A stretch of DNA of 64,000 nucleotides from Salinimicrobium soli (GCF_048323655.1 NZ_JBLUWW010000001.1:558001-622000), one strand, 5' to 3'. Shown: positions 1 through 9,039, counted from the stretch's first letter. Numbers and translations are program-made. The notes: a model not told the origin generated them from the sequence alone.

Positions 1-1
1 G

Positions 2-1135
2 GAATTGGAACAGCGCCGGCTCGAACTTCAGCAGGAGATCAAAAGGATTAATAACCTGCGTACCACCAACCTGAAAAAAGAGAAGTCCATACTTACCCAG
101 GTAGAAGACCTGGATCAACAGATAAGGACTACTGAAAACCTTATTCGAGTGACCAATCAGCAGGCCAATCTGTTGACCAGGGAAATTCGGTCCAATCAGA
201 ATAAAATAGGACAAATGCGAAAGGAACTGGAAGAGCTAAAGGATGATTATGCCCGTATGGTTCGCAAATCCTATAAAAGTAAATCCCAGCAAAGTCGTAT
301 CATGTTCCTTTTGTCTGCGGAAAGTTTTCTGCAGGCATACAAAAGGCTGCAGTACATGAAGCAGTATGCTAATTACCGGCATGATCAGGGAGAGGAGATC
401 AAGGAGCGCACGGTGGAACTTCAGCAGTTAAATGCCGGTCTTGCCGAACAGAAAAAGACCAAAGACAAGTTGATCGCCGAAAACCGTAAGACAAGGGCTG
501 AACTTGAACAGAACAAAAAATCCCAGCAGGGATTGATCGCTACCATTCGGAAGAAAGAAGGACAATATGCTGCTGAACTGAGAAAGAAGCAACAGGAGGT
601 GAACGCAATTGATAAGGCGATCGAAAAGATCATTGCTGATGCTATTGCGGCCAACAATAAGAATACGGGTTCTACTTCCCGCGAGGTTTTTGAACTGACT
701 CCTGAAGCTAAAGTGTTGGCGGCTAATTTTGCTGCTAACAAAGGAAAATTACCATGGCCTGTAAAGTCGGGAGTGGTTTCCATGCATTTTGGAACACAGC
801 CTCACCCGGTGGTAAAATCAATTACCATCAATAGTAATGGAGTGCGAATAGATACGGAAGACGGAGGTAAGGCCAAAGCCATATTTGGAGGAACAGTGAG
901 TGAGGTACAGGCTGTAAAAGGAGCCAACAAGGCTGTAATGGTAAGGCACGGAGATTATATAACCATCTACAATAACCTGGAAAAGATCTATGTGCGTAAA
1001 GGCGATGAGGTGGCCATTGGGCAGGAACTAGGAGAGGTCGCTACCAGTAGCACCACAGGCAAGACCACATTGCACTTTCTGCTCTATCAGAACTCCACGA
1101 AATTGAATCCGGAGGAATGGATTTATAAAATGTAA
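2..1135 (+). CDS. Murein hydrolase activator, EnvC-like (5' end cut by window)
   Basis: The frame is open to the left edge, so the real start and probably a signal peptide lie outside; the first possible in-window start is only a TTG at base 5. Visible residues 1-215 are a long, Lys/Glu/Gln-rich coiled coil. Residues about 250-376 form a LytM/M23-type domain. It is degenerate: the usual first metal motif (HxxxxxD type) is missing in the stretch after MHFGTQPHPVV, while remnants RHGDYITIYNNL and LHFLLYQ remain. In the family, coiled coil plus inactive LytM means a periplasmic activator of cell-wall amidases during division (EnvC type) rather than an enzyme. I infer that role here. Confidence 0.85.
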   Translation, partial: ELEQRRLELQQEIKRINNLRTTNLKKEKSILTQVEDLDQQIRTTENLIRVTNQQANLLTREIRSNQNKIGQMRKELEELKDDYARMVRKSYKSKSQQSRIMFLLSAESFLQAYKRLQYMKQYANYRHDQGEEIKERTVELQQLNAGLAEQKKTKDKLIAENRKTRAELEQNKKSQQGLIATIRKKEGQYAAELRKKQQEVNAIDKAIEKIIADAIAANNKNTGSTSREVFELTPEAKVLAANFAANKGKLPWPVKSGVVSMHFGTQPHPVVKSITINSNGVRIDTEDGGKAKAIFGGTVSEVQAVKGANKAVMVRHGDYITIYNNLEKIYVRKGDEVAIGQELGEVATSSTTGKTTLHFLLYQNSTKLNPEEWIYKM

Positions 1136-1144
1136 ATCGGAATT

Positions 1145-1660
1145 TTATTTTTCGGTAAACAAGGCTTTAAGCTCGGTGGCATCACCGGGCTTCATTTTTC
1201 CTGCTAATACCAAACTCAGTTGCTTGCGACGTAATGCGGCTGCAAAACGGGCTTTTTCAAGATCAGTTTTTGGTTCCAGAGGCGGAATTTGTACCGGCGT
1301 ACCGGTTTCATCTACTGCTACAAAAGTGTAAATAGCCTCGTTTGCCTTGCTTCTGTGGCCACTTTCCCTGTCTTCCACCCATACATCTATGTAGATCTCC
1401 ATAGAGGTCTTAAAAGCTCTGGAAACGGCTGCTTCCACGGTGACCACGCTTCCTAAAGGCACGGCCTTGTTAAAAGCAACGTGGTTAACCGAAGCGGTCA
1501 CTACAATTCTTCGGCTGTGACGTCTGGCAGCAATACTTGCAGCCCTGTCCATACGGGCCAGTAATTCCCCTCCAAAAAGGTTATTTAAAGGATTTGTTTC
1601 GCTGGGCAATACCAGGTCAGTCATTATAGTACGTGATTCTTCCGGACTTTTTGCTTGCAT
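1145..1660 (-). CDS. Acyl-CoA thioesterase (hotdog fold, YciA/BACH type)
   Basis: The 171-residue protein reads as a single hotdog-fold acyl-CoA hydrolase that releases fatty acids from CoA in the cytosol. The N-terminal half carries the family pattern SETNPLNNLFGGELLARMD, with the Asn/Gly-rich turn before the central helix, and the following strand VVTASVNHVAFNKAVPLG is also typical. The substrate chain length cannot be read from sequence. It is convergent with the preceding EnvC-like gene (9-base gap) and transcribed alone. A TAnnTTTG box sits just upstream of the start. The last ~30 residues are Lys-rich and not obviously part of the fold. Confidence 0.88.
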   Translation of the reverse strand: MQAKSPEESRTIMTDLVLPSETNPLNNLFGGELLARMDRAASIAARRHSRRIVVTASVNHVAFNKAVPLGSVVTVEAAVSRAFKTSMEIYIDVWVEDRESGHRSKANEAIYTFVAVDETGTPVQIPPLEPKTDLEKARFAAALRRKQLSLVLAGKMKPGDATELKALFTEK

Positions 1661-1676
1661 GTAGCTAATTTTCGGG

Positions 1677-1684
1677 CAAAGGTA
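1677..1684 (-). promoter_or_regulatory. -7 box of the thioesterase promoter
   Basis: On the minus strand this reads TACCTTTG, matching the Bacteroidota -7 consensus TAnnTTTG, 16 bases before the start codon. No clear TTG is seen 17-23 bases further upstream, so only the -7 element is supported. Confidence 0.5.
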
Positions 1685-1757
1685 AGGTGCTTTAATAAAC
1701 CACCTACGTTAATGGTATATTAAAAAGTTATTTCAGAAAAAGTTCTGTTGATAGAGT

Positions 1758-2690
1758 TTACAGCTCCTGAACCAGTAGCCAGGCTCCGGGATTGGAGTTT
1801 CTTTTCACCTGATTCAGTGCGTTGATGGCATCTCTTCGGGTCTCATGACTGCTGTATAGCACCTGATGAAGTCCGAAGCGGTTTGCGCCGATCTTTCGGG
1901 CTTTGTAACCTTCAGCTTTTAACTGCTCCACTTTTTTGTCAGCGTTCTCTTCCATTCTGAAAGCGCCGGCTACCACGTGATAATTCCCGACTTGCTTGGA
2001 AACTTTCAGGGTAATCGCTGGCAGCGGATTGTCGATGACAAAGGTGGCCTGCTGGATCTGATTTTCAAGTTGAGTTGCAGCTTTCTGCTGTTCTGCAAGA
2101 TTGTGCTCATTCACCTGATTGCTGTAGATATTCAATCCGGCGGCACCACTCAAGCCAACTGCAAGTAATCCGATGGCCGCATATTTAAGCCAGTTAGATC
2201 TTCTTCGTTCAGGAGTAAAGGCAACAGGAGCTTTTTCTTCAATAGCAAGAGCCTGTTTCTTGTAGTTCTCCCGAAGGATCTGGTTGGAAGCAAAAGGACT
2301 AAGCCCAAAAGCCTCTTTTAAGTAGTTGATCTGTACAGCAGGTTCAAACTGAAGTTTATCTTCTGCGGTGACAGTAAATGAACCGATATTATCGAAATTC
2401 ACAACCTTATTCTTTTCCAGAATGGTCTGAAGGTCATGAACAAAAAGTTCCAGTTTTTCCAGGGCAGTTTCATAGGGAATTCCTTCCACAGCCACTATAT
2501 GATTTGCAAGTAATCCGTCATTTTGTACCAGTTGCCTGTTAAAGGAAACTGTCTTTTTTGGAGGATAGAACTCGTTGGTGGACTGGTGTATACGGGCAGA
2601 ATGCTGTTGTGTGATAAAAGCTCCGAAACCGGGAAGTATCACGCATTCATACCGGTAAAGAAGATCGTGTATGTAATTTCCTATTGCCAT
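1758..2690 (-). CDS. HU-CCDC81-like and SPOR domain membrane protein
   Basis: The 310-residue protein has three parts. Residues 1-130 resemble the HU-like domain of Bacteroidota SPOR proteins (starts MAIGNYIHDLLYRYECVILPG). A single transmembrane helix follows at about 168-188 (YAAIGLLAVGLSGAAGL). A C-terminal SPOR domain occupies about 228-305 (YHVVAGAFRMEENADKKVEQ). SPOR domains bind denuded peptidoglycan at division sites, and the N-terminal part would stay in the cytoplasm, perhaps binding DNA; that link between nucleoid and septum is inference. It is monocistronic and divergent from dprA. Confidence 0.85.
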   Translation of the reverse strand: MAIGNYIHDLLYRYECVILPGFGAFITQQHSARIHQSTNEFYPPKKTVSFNRQLVQNDGLLANHIVAVEGIPYETALEKLELFVHDLQTILEKNKVVNFDNIGSFTVTAEDKLQFEPAVQINYLKEAFGLSPFASNQILRENYKKQALAIEEKAPVAFTPERRRSNWLKYAAIGLLAVGLSGAAGLNIYSNQVNEHNLAEQQKAATQLENQIQQATFVIDNPLPAITLKVSKQVGNYHVVAGAFRMEENADKKVEQLKAEGYKARKIGANRFGLHQVLYSSHETRRDAINALNQVKRNSNPGAWLLVQEL

Positions 2691-2786
2691 TTAAACAAAT
2701 GTAGAAATTTTTAAATTCAGAAAAAACAGGGTGACGGTATTTTATTAACAAATTTTTAAACTACTTTTCCTACCTTATTTTAAGGC

Positions 2787-3887
2787 ATGCAATCTTCTGA
2801 TCTCCAATATGTTTTAGCGCTTCAGCACATACCGAACCTCGGAGATGCTTCAGCTAAAAAACTCATCCGTTTTGCAGGCTCTCCCGAAGCTGTTTTTAAG
2901 GAGAAATTGTCTTCGTTGCTCAAAATAGACGGCATTGGAAAAATAAAATTGCAGGAACTTCAGGATCCTCAACATCTTAAAGCAGCCGAAAAAGAACTTC
3001 TGTTCATTGAGAAGAATAGGGTCGAATGTTTTTATTTCAAAGAGGAAGAATATCCCGAAAAATTAAAGCACTGCCTTGACGGGCCCATTCTGTTATTCCA
3101 AAAGGGCAGGGTAGACCTTAAGCAGAAAAAGATCATTAGTATTGTAGGCACCAGAAACGCAACAAATCACGGAATTTCTTTTTGCGAAGAACTGGTAGAG
3201 CGCCTTGCACCTCTGGACCCGGTGATCGTTTCAGGCTTTGCCTACGGTATTGATATCACTGCACAACGTGCGGCTCTCAAAAATGACTTGCAAACAATAG
3301 GCTGTCTGGCGCACGGCCTTAACCAAATCTATCCGAAAGTTCACAATCGCTACGTGCGGGAAATAGAGGAGAACGGAGGCTTTTTAACCGATTTTTGGAG
3401 TACAGATGTTTTTGATCGCAACAATTTTCTGAAGAGAAACAGGATCATTGCGGGTATTAGCGAAGCTACGGTGGTCATTGAAAGTGCAGAAAAAGGAGGT
3501 TCCCTGGTCACGGCAGATATTGCCAACTCCTACAACCGCGAAGTCTTTGCAGTACCCGGAAGGCCCGGCGATTCCCAGAGCAAAGGTTGTAATATGCTCA
3601 TTAAATCTCAACAGGCACATGTACTTACAGACGCTGCAGATCTTGTCTACATTTTGAACTGGCAGTTGGATGAGAAGTTAAAACCTGTACAAAAACAGCT
3701 TTTTGTAGAGTTAGAAGAAGAGGAGCAGAAGCTATACGGCTATCTCAAGGAAAATGGAAAAGAGCAGCTCGACCTTATCGCCCTCAACTGCAGTATCCCG
3801 ACCTTTAAAGCAGCTACTTTGCTGCTGAACATGGAACTTAAAGGAGTGGTTAGACCACTCCCGGGAAAATTATTTGAAGCAGTCTAG
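2787..3887 (+). CDS. dprA: DNA-processing protein DprA
   Basis: The 366-residue protein loads RecA on incoming single-stranded DNA in natural transformation. The order is an N-terminal SAM/HhH-like part (about 1-80; GDASAKKLIRFAG and KIDGIGKIKL), a Rossmann-like core with GTRNATNHG, SGFAYGIDITAQ and NRIIAGISEATVVIES (about 110-290), and a C-terminal winged helix (about 305-366). This is the full family length. The ATG start is at the end of an AT-rich leader. The 3' end overlaps that of convergent trpS by 4 bases. recA lies about 4 kb away, which is not an operon link. Confidence 0.95.
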   Translation: MQSSDLQYVLALQHIPNLGDASAKKLIRFAGSPEAVFKEKLSSLLKIDGIGKIKLQELQDPQHLKAAEKELLFIEKNRVECFYFKEEEYPEKLKHCLDGPILLFQKGRVDLKQKKIISIVGTRNATNHGISFCEELVERLAPLDPVIVSGFAYGIDITAQRAALKNDLQTIGCLAHGLNQIYPKVHNRYVREIEENGGFLTDFWSTDVFDRNNFLKRNRIIAGISEATVVIESAEKGGSLVTADIANSYNREVFAVPGRPGDSQSKGCNMLIKSQQAHVLTDAADLVYILNWQLDEKLKPVQKQLFVELEEEEQKLYGYLKENGKEQLDLIALNCSIPTFKAATLLLNMELKGVVRPLPGKLFEAV

Positions 3888-4852
3888 TAACCTAATTTTG
3901 CACGCACTTTTCCAAGGACAGCATCCGCAGTTTTTTGTGCTTTTTGAGCTCCCAGTGCTAAGGCATCCTCGATCTTTTCAGGGTTTTCCATATAGTGGTT
4001 ATAGGTTTCCCTTTCCTTTTTAAACCTGTTGATCAGGGTTTCAAAAAGAGCTTGTTTGGCATGGCCATAACCATAACCTCCGGCTTCGTAATTCCGGCGC
4101 ATTTCGGCAGTCTGTTCTTTGGTGGCAACCAGCTTGTAAAGGTTGAACACGTTACAGGTATCCGGATCTTTTGGATCTTCCAGCGGAGTACTATCCGTTT
4201 CAATTGCCATTATCTGCTTGCGCAGTTTTTTATCAGGCAGGAACAGGTTGATAATATTTCCTTTTGATTTACTCATTTTACCACCATCAGTTCCCGGAAC
4301 GTACATGGTCTCTTCGGAAACCTTCGCCTCCGGAATCACAAACACTTCTCCCATTTTGTTGTGGAAACGGGAAGCTACATCGCGGGTGATCTCGAGGTGC
4401 TGTAACTGATCTTTTCCAACAGGAACAATGTCAGCATCATAAAGAAGAATGTCTGCTGCCATGAGCATAGGATATTCAAAAAGCCCTGCGTTCACGTCTT
4501 CCAGCCTGTCAGCTTTATCTTTAAAAGAATGCGCCAGGGTCAAACGCTGAAAAGGAAAAAAACAACTTAAATACCAGCTAAGCTCTGTAACCTGCGGAAT
4601 ATCACTTTGACGGTAAAAAACCGATTTTTCGATGTCAAGGCCAAAAGCAAGCCAGGTGGCAGCAGTAGAAAGCGTATTTTCTTTCATTACCGCAGCATCC
4701 TTGATTTGGGTTAGGGTATGGAGATTTGCAATGAATAAAAAGGATTCGTTCTTTGGATCATTGGCCATTTCCACGGCCGGAATAATGGCGCCTAATATAT
4801 TTCCCAGGTGAGGTGTTCCTGTGCTTTGTATTCCTGTAAGTATTCGGGACAT
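3884..4852 (-). CDS. trpS: Tryptophan--tRNA ligase
   Basis: This class I aminoacyl-tRNA synthetase charges tRNA-Trp. It contains the HIGH-type motif STGTPHLGN near the N-terminus and the KMSKS loop GGKMSKSKGN around residue 190. The open frame extends 18 codons further upstream, but the family begins at MSRILTGIQ, and a good promoter (4872-4902) lies between the two, so I place the start at 4852 (322 residues). It is convergent with dprA, with stops overlapping by 4 bases. Confidence 0.96.
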   Translation of the reverse strand: MSRILTGIQSTGTPHLGNILGAIIPAVEMANDPKNESFLFIANLHTLTQIKDAAVMKENTLSTAATWLAFGLDIEKSVFYRQSDIPQVTELSWYLSCFFPFQRLTLAHSFKDKADRLEDVNAGLFEYPMLMAADILLYDADIVPVGKDQLQHLEITRDVASRFHNKMGEVFVIPEAKVSEETMYVPGTDGGKMSKSKGNIINLFLPDKKLRKQIMAIETDSTPLEDPKDPDTCNVFNLYKLVATKEQTAEMRRNYEAGGYGYGHAKQALFETLINRFKKERETYNHYMENPEKIEDALALGAQKAQKTADAVLGKVRAKLGY

Positions 4853-4871
4853 CGGCTTTTTTAATTTTGCA

Positions 4872-4902
4872 CAAAGGTATCTATTTTGAAGAATTCCTTC
4901 AA
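4872..4902 (-). promoter_or_regulatory. trpS promoter (-33 TTG, -7 TACCTTTG)
   Basis: On the minus strand a TTG (4902-4900) is followed after 20 bases by TACCTTTG (4879-4872). This fits the Bacteroidota pattern TTG-N17-23-TAnnTTTG and gives a leader of roughly 15 bases before the chosen trpS start, supporting 4852 over the longer frame. Confidence 0.7.
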
Positions 4903-4925
4903 TCAATTGCTTATTTTTGATTCCT

Positions 4926-5663
4926 ATGCAACTCCTACGGTCATTCCTAATTGTGCTCTGGCGAATTTGGTTCTATATCCTAATGGCTATTCCAATCATT
5001 ATTTTTTTGCCTTTATTGCTACTTTTTACTTCGCGCACAAGGTTCTATCCGCAGTTCTTTATCCTTGCCCGCTGGTGGGCTTTCTTTATTCTCTACGGAA
5101 TGGGATTTTTTCCGAAGATCGAGCGGGAACAGCGACTTGAAAAAGGCAAAAGTTACATGCTGGTTGCCAACCACACCTCCATGACCGACATTATGCTGAT
5201 GCTGGTTGCCATGAAAAACCCTTTTGTTTTTGTTGGTAAGAAAGAACTGGTAAAAATTCCCCTTTTTGGATACTTCTATAAACGTACCTGTATTCTTGTA
5301 GACCGCGGAAATCAAAGAAGTCGAAAAGAAGTATTTGACCGGGCTCAAAAACGACTGAATGACGGGACTAGTATCTGTATATTCCCGGAAGGAGGAGTGC
5401 CCGATGATCTTTCGATCACCCTGGATACCTTTAAAGATGGTGCTTTTCGACTGGCTCTGGAACACCAGATCCCTATCGTACCTATTGTTTTTTATGACAA
5501 CAAAAAGCGTTTTCCTTATGTGCTCACAAAAGGCAGTCCCGGCAGAATGCGCGTAAAGATCAAGAAGTTTCTTTGTACCGAAGGGCTGGGGCAGGAGGAA
5601 AAGAAGAATTTGCGGGAGAACACCCGGGAGCTTCTGCTGCAGGAGCTGCAAGCCACCTCCTAG
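4926..5663 (+). CDS. 1-acyl-sn-glycerol-3-phosphate acyltransferase (PlsC family)
   Basis: The 245-residue membrane-associated enzyme transfers an acyl group to lysophosphatidate or a related lipid. It has N-terminal hydrophobic segments (about 8-35 and 42-60), the catalytic HX4D motif NHTSMTD with His83 and Asp88, and the substrate-binding motif FPEGGVPDD, a variant of FPEGTRS. I chose the ATG at 4926; a TTG three codons upstream also fits the frame. A second paralogue lies at 48565-49305. It is divergent from trpS, with only about 70 bases shared as promoter region. Confidence 0.88.
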   Translation: MQLLRSFLIVLWRIWFYILMAIPIIIFLPLLLLFTSRTRFYPQFFILARWWAFFILYGMGFFPKIEREQRLEKGKSYMLVANHTSMTDIMLMLVAMKNPFVFVGKKELVKIPLFGYFYKRTCILVDRGNQRSRKEVFDRAQKRLNDGTSICIFPEGGVPDDLSITLDTFKDGAFRLALEHQIPIVPIVFYDNKKRFPYVLTKGSPGRMRVKIKKFLCTEGLGQEEKKNLRENTRELLLQELQATS

Positions 5664-6946
5664 AATTTATATTTAAATCCGGAATAAATTCCCAGGTAAT
5701 AGGGTTGTGAATCTCCCGAAGCAGCGTTGAAAGTATTGATCTGGTATTTCAACATTGGCTCCAGGTTAAGTTTGAATTTGTTCGTCAGGTTGTAGTCCAA
5801 TCCAAGTCCAAGGTTCGTACTGAAACTTATATGGTTAAGATTTGTAGCCTTTCCTATGGCTGTAAAATCTTCGGTATTAAGTGAAATCTTATTTTCATCA
5901 AGGAATAAAGTACTCGCACCACCAATCAGATTTAATTCAAAACGACCTTCCAGTAAATTATATTCTATTTCTACCGGAACCTCTATGAATCCCATTTCCT
6001 GGTTCAAAGAACCCGGCGAAAGGCTTCCAATACTGGCCCGGTTACTGTCAAAGGCTGCTGTTTGTTGTGCGCCACCTCCGGGAATATCTCCCATCACACC
6101 GGCCTTTTTAGGAAGATCCCCTTTATTAAGTTCTACTCCGGCTATGGCATTTGGTCCCGATACTGCCTGGTAAGCAATACCTTTGGTGTTATAATTCATA
6201 TTCACCTTGTTGATACCCGATCTTATCTTGAACCGGTCTGATATTACATAAGCGATATGGATTCCGTAGGAGTAAGTGATCTCTCCCTGGTTATTGTTAT
6301 CATTGAAGCGTGGATCCAGGAAATTACCTTTTCCGAAGTTGCCGTAATAGATGGGCGCGGCGTGTGTAGAGACTTCAAAAAGTGGTTCGTGAGGTGCTGT
6401 AACTACTGTAGTTTCAGGTTTTTTCAACTCTTCAAAAAGAGATTTTTTCTTCTTCTTGTCAGTTTGAACAGGTTTTGCATTTTCTACAGAAGTTATTTCA
6501 GGGATAATGTTAGAAATGCCTTTTTCTTCACCTTTTATTTGATCCAATGGGGACCTTTTGGTCGTCGTGGTTCTCTCTTTCTGAAGTACAGCTGAATTAT
6601 GTTGTGAGAGATCTTCCGAAGAATTTTCTGCAATAGCTTCATCCGGCGTTAATGCCAATTGATTATCTGATGGACGGGTGTTATTCTGTAATTCCTGCTC
6701 CAGCTCCTGGTTGGCAATCCTGTTACTGGAAGAAAGCGGGAAGATCCAGTCGCCGATTAGAAGAATAATAGCTAAAATTGCGGCCACGCCTGCCATTCGA
6801 GTCCAGAGAGGAGCAAGGACACGTCGTTTCCGCTCTTTTTCATGGAGCTTTGCCGAGATCGAACGCCAAACTGCCTCATTGGGAGTAGCCTCAAAATCCC
6901 GGAATTTCTCCTGGTAAATTCTGTCTATATGCTTCCTTTCCTTCAT
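5660..6946 (-). CDS. Anti-sigma-like membrane protein with C-terminal outer-membrane beta-barrel-type domain
   Basis: The 428-residue protein has a charged cytosolic N-terminus (1-45, FEATPNEAVWRSISAKLHE), one transmembrane helix at about 50-68 (MAGVAAILAIILLIGDWIF), a low-complexity periplasmic linker (about 70-180), and a C-terminal part (about 190-428) of alternating hydrophobic strands ending in aromatic GIYSGFKYKF, as in PorT-like barrels. It directly follows the ECF sigma gene with no spacer, so it probably sequesters that sigma factor. An inner-membrane helix on a predicted outer-membrane barrel is topologically odd. The barrel call rests on strand pattern only. Confidence 0.7.
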   Translation of the reverse strand: MKERKHIDRIYQEKFRDFEATPNEAVWRSISAKLHEKERKRRVLAPLWTRMAGVAAILAIILLIGDWIFPLSSSNRIANQELEQELQNNTRPSDNQLALTPDEAIAENSSEDLSQHNSAVLQKERTTTTKRSPLDQIKGEEKGISNIIPEITSVENAKPVQTDKKKKKSLFEELKKPETTVVTAPHEPLFEVSTHAAPIYYGNFGKGNFLDPRFNDNNNQGEITYSYGIHIAYVISDRFKIRSGINKVNMNYNTKGIAYQAVSGPNAIAGVELNKGDLPKKAGVMGDIPGGGAQQTAAFDSNRASIGSLSPGSLNQEMGFIEVPVEIEYNLLEGRFELNLIGGASTLFLDENKISLNTEDFTAIGKATNLNHISFSTNLGLGLDYNLTNKFKLNLEPMLKYQINTFNAASGDSQPYYLGIYSGFKYKF

Positions 6947-7489
6947 TTAAATGGACCGTGCGGCTGGTTTAATCAGGCTTGATTCTATTTTTTCCTTTAA
7001 GATCACCCTTGCCCTGGCCAAATTCGATTTTGAGGTACCGGTGGAGATATTCATGATCTCGGCGATCTCTTTATGCGAAAATCCATCAAGCGCATAAAGG
7101 TTGAATACCTGCCGGTAACGATCCGGTAACTGCTGAATGATTTTCAACAGAAAATCTACCGGGATTTCATCTTCGTCTATTTCCAGTTCTGGTTCTTTTA
7201 GGTGTTCCTCTCTAATAATTTCAAATACTGTTTGTTTTCTGTACTTCTGCAGGGCTGTATTTATCACGATCCTTTTCATCCAGCCTTCGAATGAGCCCTT
7301 GTCCTTATATTGAGCAATTTTTTCAAAGATCATCAAAAATGCATCCTGCAGATTGTCTTCTGCTTGCTGGTAACTTGCAGAGTACTTTAGACAGACGGGG
7401 AACAACTTATGGGCGTAAAGCCTGTAAAGGTGCTCCTGTGCCTTTATGTCCTGCTTCTTACATCTTTGTATGAGTTGTTTTATGCTCAA
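6947..7489 (-). CDS. ECF RNA polymerase sigma factor
   Basis: The 180-residue protein has sigma-70 region 2 (about 20-90; AEDNLQDAFLMIFEKI and FEGWMKRIVINTALQKYRK) and region 4 (about 115-170; LPDRYRQVFNLYALDGFSHK followed by EIAEIMNISTGTSKSNLARA, the helix-turn-helix). It lacks regions 1 and 3, as extracytoplasmic-function factors do. The start ATG at 7489 is followed 543 bases later by the start of its likely anti-sigma partner. The signal it answers is unknown. Confidence 0.92.
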   Translation of the reverse strand: MSIKQLIQRCKKQDIKAQEHLYRLYAHKLFPVCLKYSASYQQAEDNLQDAFLMIFEKIAQYKDKGSFEGWMKRIVINTALQKYRKQTVFEIIREEHLKEPELEIDEDEIPVDFLLKIIQQLPDRYRQVFNLYALDGFSHKEIAEIMNISTGTSKSNLARARVILKEKIESSLIKPAARSI

Positions 7490-7500
7490 ATAGGGGTTTT

Positions 7501-7914
7501 TTATGCACTGTTTGTCACGGGAACTTCAATGGTTAAATATGTGCTCTCACCATTTTCATCAAATCCTTGCCAGAATTTAAATATATAAAATTCCTGGTTG
7601 CCGGCAACGAATCTAAAGCTGCCTTCCACACTTAGCTCCTCATTTTCACAACTTTTAGCTTCCCGGTAGAGATTCACCACCCCTATTTTTACCATCTCTC
7701 CATCCAGCTCCTGCTGCACGGCAGCAAAAGTATGGCAGCTTGAGGGACGGGTGTAGGTGAATTCAATGTCATAAGAATTCCCATTAATGAATCTTTCAGG
7801 TAATTCTACCGAGGCAATGGGAACAAAGACATATTCTCCGTTGATTGTAGAGTCATCTGTACTGCAGCTGAGTAAAAATAGGAGTAGCGGGAGGGCAAAA
7901 AAGGCTTTCTTCAT
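7501..7914 (-). CDS. Hypothetical lipoprotein
   Basis: The 137-residue protein begins with a lipoprotein signal (MKKAFFALPLLLFLLSCS, lipobox LLSC with Cys17), so the mature protein should be anchored in a membrane facing the periplasm or cell surface. The rest is acidic and beta-rich with three Cys residues; I recognise no family. It ends 12 bases before the ECF sigma start on the same strand and probably belongs to that operon as its first gene, which suggests (inference) a role in envelope sensing. Confidence 0.75.
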   Translation of the reverse strand: MKKAFFALPLLLFLLSCSTDDSTINGEYVFVPIASVELPERFINGNSYDIEFTYTRPSSCHTFAAVQQELDGEMVKIGVVNLYREAKSCENEELSVEGSFRFVAGNQEFYIFKFWQGFDENGESTYLTIEVPVTNSA

Positions 7915-7994
7915 GGTTAAAAGAGAGGTAGTTAAATAGTTTCTCTCTTAATATGATGCAGAAAGGTTTTAATGGTTGCGCCTAAAAACAAAAA

Positions 7995-8016
7995 ATCCCG
8001 GAAAACTTTCCGGGAT
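7995..8016 (-). terminator. recA terminator
   Basis: A perfect inverted repeat ATCCCGGAAA / TTTCCGGGAT with a 2-base centre is followed on the minus strand by a T-rich tract (TTTTTGTTTTT). It lies just after the recA stop and is a classic intrinsic terminator. Confidence 0.9.
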
Positions 8017-8025
8017 CTTACTTTT

Positions 8026-9039
8026 TTAAGCTTTTGCCACTTTAATGGCAGCTTTGATTTTTGTTTCCAGTTCTTCCATAAGATCCGGATTATCTTTTAG
8101 CAGGATCTTCACCGCATCACGGCCCTGCCCAAGTTTCGTGTCTTCATAGCTGAACCAGGATCCACTTTTCTTGATGATCTCGTAGTCAACTCCTATATCA
8201 ATGATCTCACCGATCTTAGAAACTCCCTCTCCGTACATGATGTCGAATTCGGCAGTTTTAAACGGCGGTGCCACTTTGTTCTTGACGACCTTAACGCGGG
8301 TCTTATTACCCTGTACTTCGCTATTGCTGTCTTTGATCTGGGTAGATCTTCTAATGTCAAGACGAATGGAAGCATAGAACTTCAACGCATTACCACCGGT
8401 GGTAGTCTCAGGATTCCCAAACATAACCCCGATCTTTTCCCTTAACTGGTTAATGAAGATCACGGTACAGTGTGTCTTGCTGATGGAAGCAGTCAACTTT
8501 CGAAGTGCTTGAGACATAAGACGGGCGTGTAATCCCATTTTTGAGTCTCCCATTTCTCCTTCGATCTCACTCTTCGGAGTCAAAGCTGCTACAGAATCCA
8601 CAACAATAATATCGATAGCTCCAGATCTTATCAGGTTATCGGCAATTTCAAGCGCCTGCTCTCCGTTGTCGGGTTGTGAAATGATCAGGTTTTCAAGATC
8701 AATTCCTAATTTCTCAGCGTAAAAACGGTCAAAAGCATGTTCTGCATCAATGAAAGCTGCAATACCTCCGGCTTTTTGAGCTTCGGCAATTGCATGAAGC
8801 GTAAGGGTTGTTTTCCCTGAAGATTCAGGTCCATATATTTCGATCACTCTTCCACGAGGATATCCTCCCACTCCCAGGGCCAGATCCAGTCCTAAAGATC
8901 CGCTGGAAATTGCCTCAATATCCATAACCGACTGGTCACTCATTTTCATTACGGTTCCCTTTCCGTAGGTTTTATCCATTTTGTCAAGGGTGAGTTTGAG
9001 GGCTTTTAATTTTGCTTCTTTTTCTTTCTCGTTACTCAT
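8026..9039 (-). CDS. recA: Recombinase RecA
   Basis: The 337-residue ATP-dependent strand-exchange protein is central to homologous recombination and DNA repair. Visible motifs are the Walker A GPESSGKTTL (about 69-78), Walker B IDIIVVDSVAAL, and the L2 loop region NQLREKIGVMFGNPETTTGG. The length is typical for Bacteroidota. It is transcribed alone from the 9.04-9.15 kb region and ends at a strong terminator. No clear SOS box was recognised in the leader. Confidence 0.98.
   Translation of the reverse strand: MSNEKEKEAKLKALKLTLDKMDKTYGKGTVMKMSDQSVMDIEAISSGSLGLDLALGVGGYPRGRVIEIYGPESSGKTTLTLHAIAEAQKAGGIAAFIDAEHAFDRFYAEKLGIDLENLIISQPDNGEQALEIADNLIRSGAIDIIVVDSVAALTPKSEIEGEMGDSKMGLHARLMSQALRKLTASISKTHCTVIFINQLREKIGVMFGNPETTTGGNALKFYASIRLDIRRSTQIKDSNSEVQGNKTRVKVVKNKVAPPFKTAEFDIMYGEGVSKIGEIIDIGVDYEIIKKSGSWFSYEDTKLGQGRDAVKILLKDNPDLMEELETKIKAAIKVAKA

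Noticed and set aside
421..783. 120-codon minus-strand frame inside the EnvC-like gene
   Set aside because: It is antisense to a well-supported coding region, has no family features and has Ser/Phe-rich composition typical of a shadow frame.
5019..5651. 210-codon minus-strand frame opposite the first PlsC gene
   Set aside because: Antisense shadow; the plus-strand frame has both acyltransferase motifs.
7995..8016. Palindrome considered as an SOS (LexA) or other operator for recA
   Set aside because: It is at the 3' end of recA with a T-tract, so it is a terminator.
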